64,000 nucleotides of DNA. It comes from Lentisphaerota bacterium. GTDB lineage: Bacteria > Verrucomicrobiota > Lentisphaeria > Oligosphaerales > JABHEG01. A program made the translations under genes and the position numbers. The DNA lies in contig JABHEG010000222.1 in assembly GCA_018676675.1 (NCBI GenBank), forward strand, positions 41,426 through 105,425, read 5' to 3'. How positions within the stretch are numbered: position 1 is the first letter of the stretch; every line of letters begins with the position of its first letter. Under the pieces are notes generated by a model that was given only the letters and a program-made list of their open reading frames with translations, was not told where the DNA came from and searched no databases. Positions 34,430 to 42,449 of the stretch are shown here, piece by piece.

Positions 34430-37400
34430 ATGACCACCCGATCTTTCCTGAAACACGCGGCCTCGTTCGTCGCTCTGTTCCTCCTGGGCTCGTTGGTCCA
34501 GGCCGCCCCCAACCTGTTCCCTGAACCGGGCTTTGAGACGTCGGGAACAACAGAGACCGCCCACTCCGGCAAGCGTGCAGGGACGATGACCATCACGGGC
34601 GGCAAGGGCTGGAAAGCCATGGAGTTTCCGCCCGCGATCACGGTTGAGCCCTTCGCGACCTACCGCACCGAGGGGTGGGTCAAGGGGACAGCCGACGGCG
34701 GATCGGTGGTGGCCCTCTACAGCTACGGGTGGAACTCCTACGGCTGGTGGTTCATGCGCCAGGCCCCCATCAAGAGCGCAACCAAATGGCAGAAGGTCTC
34801 AACCACCTTCATCATGCCGGTCAACCGGGTGACCTTCCACCCTCTCGTGTCAAACGGCTGCCGCAACGCAAAAGCCTACATCGATGACGTCAGCATCACC
34901 CGCATCGCTTCTCCGGCGGAGACCATTGCCAGGCTCCGCGCAAAGTCCTCTCCGAACACTGAGGAACGCCTGCTGCTCGCACGCTGGTTCCTGGGGCAGA
35001 ACAACCTCACTGCCGCCGAGAAGCTCATGGACGGCGCAGACAACACCGTCAGAGCCGACGTCTCCTGCCTCTTGGCCCAAGGCGCGACCGACGACGCCGA
35101 GAAGCTCCGCAGAATGGCAGACATGATCCGTTACGACTGCATGCGTTGGCCGGATGCCCCGAAACGCCTGCGCGAGCTCTCCGCGGATCTTGCGTTGCCG
35201 GACCGCCTCGGGCTCTGCCTCGAAGCCCTCAAGCTGGCCCAGGGCTCCAGTGGGGCAGCGAAGGCCATCGATGTCCTCCTCCCGTTCGCCAGTTTCGGCG
35301 ATGGTACGCGCGCTGTCGCCGAACTGGATACAGAGCTTTCCGGTATGGAGCACGCCGTGGCCACGTTCGCAGCGGCGGGGAATACCGCAAGCGTTGCCCC
35401 GCTGAACGAGAAGCTGACTGCAGCCCGAACACAGCTTGAGGAGCGCAAAGCGACGATGGGGACAGCCCGGCTCATCATCTCCCGACGGCACGTCACTTCC
35501 GAAACGCACCAGATCGTCATTCCGGACGCCGCGACACCCCAGGAAGAGCACGCTGCGTCCGAACTGCGCTCACACCTCGAGATGATCACCGGAGTGTCGC
35601 TGACCGTTGCCCGAGACAGCGAAGCCGACTCGCGCATCCCCATCATCGTCGGGAAGAGTGCCTTACTCAAGAAGCGCGGGATCAGAATTGACTACGCAAG
35701 ACTCGGTGATGAAGGCATTCGCATGCTGGTCGGAGAAAGAGCTCTGATCCTGACCGGTAACAAGCGCGGCGTGCTGTACGCGGTCTACACATTCCTCGAA
35801 GACTACTGCGGCTGCCGTTGGTTCACAGCCGATTGCACGAGAATCCCACGCACAGGCACGATCCGCATCTCCGGAGGGCTCGACGTCACCTACATCCCCC
35901 CGTTCGAGTACCGGGACACCGACTATCCGAATCGGCGCCCCCCCCAGTTCGGGGTCCGTAACAAGCTCAACGGGGCCTACTCCCGAGCCCCCGGGAAATG
36001 GGGCGGCAATCTCAAGTACCGCGGTTTCGTCCATACCTTCAGGAACCTGGTTCCGCCTGAGACGTATTTCGCCAAACACCCGGAGTACTACTCCGAAATC
36101 AAAGGCGTCCGGGTGGGCCCCGATCACAGCCAGCTCTGCCTGACCAACCCGGATGTCACCCGCATCGCGATCGAGACCGTGCGCCGCTGGATGCGCGAAA
36201 GCCCCGACTGCCAGATCATCTCCGTATCTCAGAACGACTGGCGCAACTACTGCGAATGCTCAGCCTGCAATGCGCTCGCCGAAAAGGAGGCTTCGCAGGC
36301 CGGACCACTCCTGCACTTCGTCAACGCCATCGCCGATGCGGTACGCGACGAGCGCCCGGACCTGATCATCGATACCCTTGCGTATCAGTACACGCGCAAG
36401 CCGCCGAAGATCGTTAAGCCCCGCCCCAACGTCGCTGTCCGGCTTTGCTCGATTGAGTGCTGCTTCGTGCATACGCTGGAGGACTGCCCGTTCAACAAGA
36501 CCTTCGTGGACGACATCAAGGGTTGGGACGCCATCAGCGACCGACTCCACATCTGGGATTACGTCATCAACTACGCTCACACCATCCAACCCTTCCCAAA
36601 CCTGCGCGTTCTCAAACCGAATATTGAGTTCTTCCGAGACCACGGGGTCACCGGCATCTACGAGGAAGCCAACTACTTCTCCCGGGGCGGCGAGCTCGCG
36701 GAGCTGCGCACCTACGTCATGGCCAAGCTCCTCTGGGCCCCCGAGTACAACGCCAAGACTGCCATCCGCGAATTTGTCACCAATTACTATGGCCCGGCTG
36801 CCGACCCCATCAGTCGCTACCTGAAGCTCATCCACAGGAACGTCTGCTCGAACAGGAAACGACACGTCCGCATCTACACCCCACCGTCAGCTTACCTGAA
36901 CGATGAGAAAATGCTTGCCAAGGCGAGAGAGCTTTTCGATGAGGCCGAAGAAGTCGTGGCCGGTGATGCGACACTGCTCCATCGTGTCCGTGTCGCCCGG
37001 ATGCCCATCCAGTACACACAACTGGCTCTGGGTAAATCCGCTTTCCGCCTTGTGGACGACGGCTTCGTGTCAGGCTCAACCGCCGCTGAGGGCCTCTTGG
37101 ACACGTTCGTGGCCACGGCTCGAGCCGAGAAGGTGAGTCACATCCGGGAAGGGAAACGTGGCGATTTTGAGACGTGGGTTGAGGGGATGGAATCGGTGAA
37201 TCGCCCGGTAAAGCTGCTGCGCCTGCGGACACCGCACCTGGAAACCGCCCTCATCCCGGGTCTCGGTGGGCGCGTGTGGTCCGTGAAACACGTGGCCACG
37301 GGGCAGGAAATGGTTCGTCAATTCGGCGACGACAAGAACGGTTGGCATCCAAGCAAGGGGGGCATTGAAGAATACAGTACCTCCGATTACCATGCACCCG

Positions 37401-37933
37401 GCTGGACCGAGGCCTACAAAATCGTGGAACAGGGCGACACCTTTGCGGTCCTCGAAGCCACCCTCTCCAATGGCTTCAGTCTGCGGCGACGTGTCGAGCT
37501 TGCAGCGGATCGCCCGGCCTTGATCATCACCTCCAACCTCGTCAACTCTGGTTCTGCAGCGCGCAGTGCGCAATTCCGCATCCACCCCGCCTTTGCCGTT
37601 GTGGACACCGCAAAGGCGTCGCTATGGATGAAAGGGAGAACCAAGTGGTCTGAGAAGTCGCTTGCGAACCCGGCAGACCCCAAAGCTGAGAACGAGCTTT
37701 GGTTGCGTGATGCTGCCTGCCCGAGCGGAGCTTGGGCCATCCGGGACAACAGCTGCGACCTCACCATTTTGAACACGTTCGATCCGCAGCAAGTCGCGTT
37801 CTGCTACGCCAACTGGAACGGTGCTCAGAAACGCGTCAACCTCGAGCAATGGTCACAGCGGGCCAAACTGGCCCCCGGCAAGTCCCTCACCATCCGCAAC
37901 GTCTACGAGATCACGGACCGCCTGCCGGAGTAG
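34430..37933 (+). CDS. Giant secreted DUF4838 protein with alpha-glucuronidase-like N-region
   Basis: 1167 residues from ATG 34430 (AGAGGA site). Signal peptide 1-25 (VALFLLGSLVQA), a CBM4/9-like sandwich at ~28-155, a helical spacer, then a region like the N-terminal domain of GH67 alpha-glucuronidases (~350-480, GNKRGVLYAVYTFLEDYCG). The DUF4838 block (~520-800) carries QLCLTNPDVTR, SQNDWRNYCECSACNALAEKE and a GIYEEANYF motif. The C-terminus (~920-1167) is a galactose-mutarotase-like sandwich. DUF4838 proteins are frequent in PVC polysaccharide clusters and lack a proven activity; hydrolysis of uronic-acid links is the working guess. Confidence 0.85.
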   Translation: MTTRSFLKHAASFVALFLLGSLVQAAPNLFPEPGFETSGTTETAHSGKRAGTMTITGGKGWKAMEFPPAITVEPFATYRTEGWVKGTADGGSVVALYSYGWNSYGWWFMRQAPIKSATKWQKVSTTFIMPVNRVTFHPLVSNGCRNAKAYIDDVSITRIASPAETIARLRAKSSPNTEERLLLARWFLGQNNLTAAEKLMDGADNTVRADVSCLLAQGATDDAEKLRRMADMIRYDCMRWPDAPKRLRELSADLALPDRLGLCLEALKLAQGSSGAAKAIDVLLPFASFGDGTRAVAELDTELSGMEHAVATFAAAGNTASVAPLNEKLTAARTQLEERKATMGTARLIISRRHVTSETHQIVIPDAATPQEEHAASELRSHLEMITGVSLTVARDSEADSRIPIIVGKSALLKKRGIRIDYARLGDEGIRMLVGERALILTGNKRGVLYAVYTFLEDYCGCRWFTADCTRIPRTGTIRISGGLDVTYIPPFEYRDTDYPNRRPPQFGVRNKLNGAYSRAPGKWGGNLKYRGFVHTFRNLVPPETYFAKHPEYYSEIKGVRVGPDHSQLCLTNPDVTRIAIETVRRWMRESPDCQIISVSQNDWRNYCECSACNALAEKEASQAGPLLHFVNAIADAVRDERPDLIIDTLAYQYTRKPPKIVKPRPNVAVRLCSIECCFVHTLEDCPFNKTFVDDIKGWDAISDRLHIWDYVINYAHTIQPFPNLRVLKPNIEFFRDHGVTGIYEEANYFSRGGELAELRTYVMAKLLWAPEYNAKTAIREFVTNYYGPAADPISRYLKLIHRNVCSNRKRHVRIYTPPSAYLNDEKMLAKARELFDEAEEVVAGDATLLHRVRVARMPIQYTQLALGKSAFRLVDDGFVSGSTAAEGLLDTFVATARAEKVSHIREGKRGDFETWVEGMESVNRPVKLLRLRTPHLETALIPGLGGRVWSVKHVATGQEMVRQFGDDKNGWHPSKGGIEEYSTSDYHAPGWTEAYKIVEQGDTFAVLEATLSNGFSLRRRVELAADRPALIITSNLVNSGSAARSAQFRIHPAFAVVDTAKASLWMKGRTKWSEKSLANPADPKAENELWLRDAACPSGAWAIRDNSCDLTILNTFDPQQVAFCYANWNGAQKRVNLEQWSQRAKLAPGKSLTIRNVYEITDRLPE

Positions 37934-38150
37934 AAAACGCCCGGGCGCAGTGGTCATTCTGCCCCCGCAGCGAAACTCCTGCCCCCGAAGCAGGAGGCAA
38001 GGACTACGCCGGCGCGACGATGAAACAGAACGAGTAACTCGCCGGTGGACAGGCATAGGTCAGACCGGTGTTGACGGAGACGAATGACCTCTCTCACGCT
38101 CTGTCCGATCACGTCCCCCCCCGCAACCGAGTGTGTCAGAAAGGACCTAC

Positions 38151-39404
38151 ATGACGGCCACGATCCACGAACCTGCTCGAGAGATTCCCGTCTCCCACGA
38201 TGTCGACGTGGTTGTTGCCGGAGGAGGAACGGCCGGCGTTGCCGCTGCCGTCTGCGCGGCCCGACTGGGACTCTCCGTAGTGATGGTGGAACGGACCGCC
38301 CAGCCGGGCGGCATGGTTACCCATGTGACGACCTGGCTGAACGATTTCGACAACAAGGGCGGCTTCGCTACCGAATTCCGGGACCATGTGGTCGACACCG
38401 GCATCTGCCAGTGGCCCTATTACAACCCCTATGCGGTCGTCCCGTGGTTTGACCAGCTGCTGGCCGATGCCGGTGTCCGCCCGCTGTATCTCGCCTCAGT
38501 CGTGGCCCCGATTCTGACCGATGGTGTTCTGCGAGGAGTGATCGTCGAGAGCAAGTCCGGACGCCATGCCATTCGGGCCAAGATGGTGATCGATGCCAGC
38601 GGAGACGGCGACGTCGCCGCTCGAGCGGGAGCCGCATCTGTGGTTGGACGTCCGAGCGATGGCGCCTGCCAATCCGTCTCCCTGTCCCATCTGTGGCTCA
38701 ACTATCAAGGCGGGAAGCTGGACAACGCGCAGTGGAAGCAGGCCGTCCGGTCGGCCGCCGACGCCGCTGGGAACGACTTCCGACTCGAGTACGACAACGG
38801 CCGACTGATTCCCTTTGCCGGGACCATACCGGCCTACTACAACGGGACACCGCATGTCACTGGCTACGATCCGCTTGATGCCGAAAGCCTGTCCGATCTA
38901 CTCATCACCCTGCGGCGGCAATCCATGGACTACTTCGACACGATGAAAGGGCGGGTCGAGGGTTTTGAGAACGTCTTCTGTGGCCCATTCTCAGGTATCC
39001 CCGGCGTCCGCGAGACACGACGAATTGTCTGCGACGGCTGCATTACCGTGGATCAAGCTCGGGAGGGAGTGACCTGCCCCGATGGTCTGTTCAAGGTCAC
39101 CCAGGCCGTTGACATCCACAAGTGCCTCCCGGACGAACCCCCGATCATCGTGGAGAGGATCAAGCCCTACTCCATCACGTTGGGCGCCCTCCTGCCCCGC
39201 GGCCTGGACAATATCGCCGTCGCCGGCCGCTGCATCGGCGGAGATCACGAAACGTTGGCGAGCTACCGGATCATTGCTGATTGCTTCGCCATGGGTGAAG
39301 CCCTGGCCATTGCCTGCAAAGGCGCGATTCAGGCAGGAGATACGCTCCGGGACGTGACGCCGGGAACCGTCGCCGACGAAATGCAGGCACGTGGGTACGA
39401 GTAG
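38151..39404 (+). CDS. FAD-dependent oxidoreductase (FAD_oxidored family)
   Basis: 417 residues, with an N-terminal dinucleotide fold: GGGTAGVAAAVCAARLG and the E of MVERTAQPGGM. The middle has VIDASGDGDVAARAGA, the signature of this family, and the C-terminal GLDNIAVAGRCIGGDHE. Family members are found beside sugar-degrading genes, and their substrates are mostly unknown. The ATG at 38151 has AAGGA six bases upstream; the start at 38133 lacks one. It is probably cytosolic. Confidence 0.85.
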   Translation: MTATIHEPAREIPVSHDVDVVVAGGGTAGVAAAVCAARLGLSVVMVERTAQPGGMVTHVTTWLNDFDNKGGFATEFRDHVVDTGICQWPYYNPYAVVPWFDQLLADAGVRPLYLASVVAPILTDGVLRGVIVESKSGRHAIRAKMVIDASGDGDVAARAGAASVVGRPSDGACQSVSLSHLWLNYQGGKLDNAQWKQAVRSAADAAGNDFRLEYDNGRLIPFAGTIPAYYNGTPHVTGYDPLDAESLSDLLITLRRQSMDYFDTMKGRVEGFENVFCGPFSGIPGVRETRRIVCDGCITVDQAREGVTCPDGLFKVTQAVDIHKCLPDEPPIIVERIKPYSITLGALLPRGLDNIAVAGRCIGGDHETLASYRIIADCFAMGEALAIACKGAIQAGDTLRDVTPGTVADEMQARGYE

Positions 39405-39547
39405 GAGCACAGGACAGTGACGGCCTGCCCGCGTCATCTGTAAAGGAACCGACTCCCCCCCATCGGCGGGCTCCCCGCAGCGCGATGCTCCACGGCTACG
39501 GTACCTGCTGACGACGATGCTTCGCCGCGGACCGACACGCCACTCAC

Positions 39548-42004
39548 TCACCGCGCCTCACTGACCAGAACAACGACGCTGTGCGGCGGCATGCTGAATT
39601 CGTGCCGACGCGTCATCCCGTCGTGCTCAGTCGTCTGGATGGTGACTGCCTCTTCGTCAATGTTGTGCAAACCGGGATGGTCACCAACCAGAGCGTGGAG
39701 GGTGTAACGCGATGCTGGCTCGTAGGGGAGATTCAGGACAACGGGGGTCTGTCCACTCAGCCGCCGGGAAATGAACATGAAGCTGTAACGTTTCCCATCA
39801 CGAAACGGATAGCAGTCGATCAGTGGGAGGTCGGGAAGCGCAGGAAAGGACTTCACCTTCCGATTGGCACTGTTGCTCTGGTTGACGACATCCGCCTGCG
39901 TCTCCGGAACGTCCAACGTGACCATTTCGACAGGCTGGGCCGTGATCAAGTCCCCCTCCAGAAGAGCATTCCGCATCCCCAGGGCTTTCCAGGCAATGTG
40001 CTCGCCCCACTGGCGATTGTGCGAGGCCCAATAGTGGCCGTTCTTGAACAGGAAGAAGGACTGATCGCCAAAGCCATTGCGCAGGTTCATCATGAAGATA
40101 TCGAGAGCGTTGATGGCATGAGCCAGGGACTTGCCCTGTTTCTGCTCCTCCAGGTCAAACTTCCCCGGCCCCGGGAGGGTGTAGCCGGGACCGGCCTCGT
40201 AGACCAGTGCTTCCACCGCGCCGGGACGTCCCTGCTCCTCGGCTAGCTCATCGGCAGTCTGTTTGAACTGCTCGGCCCGAGGCAACAGCATCCGGCGCGA
40301 GAAGGTCAGGATGTTCATCCAGCTCTCGGCCTCCGATTCAGCCTTCATCAGACCGACCGAATCCCATCCGCCCGTGTAGTACGCCACGTCGATGGCCTCG
40401 GCGCTCGGGGCATTGCGGAGTGCCCGGGCGCCCCAGCCCCACTTGTTGTTCTTGGGCTGGGCAACCCAACCATTGATGACAAGCTGAAAAGCGTCGTCAT
40501 CGAAACAGGGCGAGTTCTTCATCTGCCCGAACATGTACTCGCAGTAGGCTCCGTAGATCTCCGGCTTACCGGAGAAGCCCTGAGGCTGGAACATGCCGTT
40601 CCAGGTCTCGTTGCCCATCTCCAGCTTGATGTGGTCGAAAACCGTCGTCCAGGGAGCCGTCTGTCCCATATCCGCGCGCCGCCTGCCATACGGTGAATCC
40701 GCAGGTCCAGCCAGGTACTCAATCAAATTCTTCTGCTCTTGTGTGCTGAACATGGTCGACGCTATGATCCATGGATCGGTGCCGACCTGCTGACACAGCA
40801 TCAGCTGCTGGTGCAACCCCAACGGATCGGTTGTGGCAGCCCCTCGCTGTTCCTTGAACGTCAGATTGGACTCCGTGGGCAGCCCCAGGGCATCATCGAG
40901 GCACTTCCCGAACCCCCGGTTCTCCTGCAGGACCCAGAGCCGTAGTGTATTTGGGCGAAAGCGTCTGAGTGTGTCGACGATTTCTGGGTAGAAGCCGTAG
41001 GGTGGGGGTCCGTCCTTCTCAACGATCGTGACATTGTCGATGTAGACCGTCCCCGCCTCCCGGGTGCCGATCGTGAAGGGCTCAGCGCCACGGCGTGGCG
41101 GAGCGCCCACGAACTCAATGCGGTGTTCCTGCCACTCGCCGCTGACCTTCAGGGTCGCCGTCTTCAGGGTCGCGATCTGCACCTCCACCGCCCCGCTCGC
41201 CAGCCCTTCCTGGCGGAGCCACATACGCGCAACGTAGATCTTGCCTTCGCGGAATCGGGGCCAGTCCGGCTGCTGTGCACTCAACAACCAGTACCCCACG
41301 CGCACCGGAGCCGCCACCCCATCAGGAACAGTCAGCGCCAGGCTTCCGCCACCGCCATCAGGCGGGGCGTCCTCGACGATCCGCAGCCGCACGCCTTGCT
41401 CCCAGAGCTGCTTGGCCTGCCCCTGGAGCTGGAAACCACTCACCAGCCACCACGGGTTCTTGCCCCATGTCCGCGTTACAGAAGATGGAAACTCGGTCCG
41501 TTCCGTGGTCAACACGTAGAAGTCTCCGGCTCTCGGAACCGGTCCCGTCTCGGCAAACGTCAGTCGGTTGGGACCGCCCTTGGATGCCTGGTAACGCTTG
41601 ATGCCCCCTTCGCGCAACAACGACACGATACCGTCGCTATAGCGGTAGACGGCCACGCTGCCACCGTCGAAGAAGCCGTCCCTGAACACATCCCAGTACC
41701 CGAGTCGCGAGCCGGAGTTGTCTTCCAGGAAGTCGGCTCCACCCTCGGTAACAAACCCCTTGTGCCGCGCGGTCACGGGGTTGATGCTCGGGGCCAGCCA
41801 CCACTGATTGTGCCAGGGCTCCGTATTCCAGTGAGTCATGGCCGGGGGATGCAGGTTGGCGCCGAATCGCGGCGGCGCGGCAACAACAACGGTGTTCAGA
41901 ACACCAAAGATGGCCCGTTCGCCCTTCGGTTCCGGGACCTCGGCTGCGGTGCAGGAAAGCAGGGCCAACGACCAGGCCAGGAACGCGTGTCTCGTTGTCT
42001 CCAT
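39548..42004 (-). CDS. Secreted clan GH-A glycosidase with N-terminal carbohydrate-binding domain
   Basis: 818 residues from ATG 42004 (GGAGGG site; the frame extends to 42244 without support). The signal peptide is ~1-21 (LALLSCTAAEV). A jelly-roll domain at ~250-400 (EGKIYVARMWLRQEGLASGAVEVQI) is CBM-like. A TIM barrel follows with the acid/base motif GNET at E466 (KLEMGNETWNG), as in GH51/GH39/GH-A enzymes, and a likely nucleophile in VYEAGPGY. Plausibly an arabinofuranosidase, xylosidase or endo-acting glycanase. Subfamily not resolved. Confidence 0.75.
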   Translation of the reverse strand: METTRHAFLAWSLALLSCTAAEVPEPKGERAIFGVLNTVVVAAPPRFGANLHPPAMTHWNTEPWHNQWWLAPSINPVTARHKGFVTEGGADFLEDNSGSRLGYWDVFRDGFFDGGSVAVYRYSDGIVSLLREGGIKRYQASKGGPNRLTFAETGPVPRAGDFYVLTTERTEFPSSVTRTWGKNPWWLVSGFQLQGQAKQLWEQGVRLRIVEDAPPDGGGGSLALTVPDGVAAPVRVGYWLLSAQQPDWPRFREGKIYVARMWLRQEGLASGAVEVQIATLKTATLKVSGEWQEHRIEFVGAPPRRGAEPFTIGTREAGTVYIDNVTIVEKDGPPPYGFYPEIVDTLRRFRPNTLRLWVLQENRGFGKCLDDALGLPTESNLTFKEQRGAATTDPLGLHQQLMLCQQVGTDPWIIASTMFSTQEQKNLIEYLAGPADSPYGRRRADMGQTAPWTTVFDHIKLEMGNETWNGMFQPQGFSGKPEIYGAYCEYMFGQMKNSPCFDDDAFQLVINGWVAQPKNNKWGWGARALRNAPSAEAIDVAYYTGGWDSVGLMKAESEAESWMNILTFSRRMLLPRAEQFKQTADELAEEQGRPGAVEALVYEAGPGYTLPGPGKFDLEEQKQGKSLAHAINALDIFMMNLRNGFGDQSFFLFKNGHYWASHNRQWGEHIAWKALGMRNALLEGDLITAQPVEMVTLDVPETQADVVNQSNSANRKVKSFPALPDLPLIDCYPFRDGKRYSFMFISRRLSGQTPVVLNLPYEPASRYTLHALVGDHPGLHNIDEEAVTIQTTEHDGMTRRHEFSMPPHSVVVLVSEAR

Positions 42005-42449
42005 GGTCCCTCCGTTCTCATCAATGGTGCCGCTGCTGTGACGAAACGATGCGCCATTGGTGGCGTTCTTGCTGTAACCTGCCGCAGCAGGCATCGTTGA
42101 TGGAGTCAGTTCCGAGCACAGAACCGTGGCGGATCGAGTCTTTGGTGTGTTGCTGACCGTAGACAAATGTAGTGATCCCCCCGAGAACGGCCAACACTCA
42201 TCCTGCGACTTACTCATCCGCATCTTCACCCGATTTGAGCCCAAATCTGTCTGTCCGAGCCGGACAACCGCAAGTTACCCCCTCCGATATGCCTGCCGGA
42301 CTCCCGGCAGAGGCACCCGTTCGTCTGTGCCCTCCTGATGTGGCAGTGCCCTCTCTGGAAGACGCAGTGTCCCGCAGCCTTGTACTGGCCTCGGCACCGC
42401 CCTACAGTCGATACATCCATTACCGGAACGCCCACATCGAGACAAGCAC
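42005..42449. other. 445-base divergent intergenic region
   Basis: Between the GH-A gene (minus) and the FG-GAP gene (plus). It holds the inverted repeat at 42045-42098 and a weak promoter candidate, TTGTAC (42380-42385) and TACAGT (42403-42408), 17 bases apart. No gene can be supported. Confidence 0.4.
42045..42098. repeat. Inverted repeat with nested hairpin
   Basis: AACGATGC (42045-42052) pairs with GCATCGTT (42091-42098). Inside is a second palindrome CCTGC-CGCA-GCAGG. The CGCCATTGGTGGCG text recalls the opening of the two-hairpin element, but the likeness is weak. Confidence 0.5.
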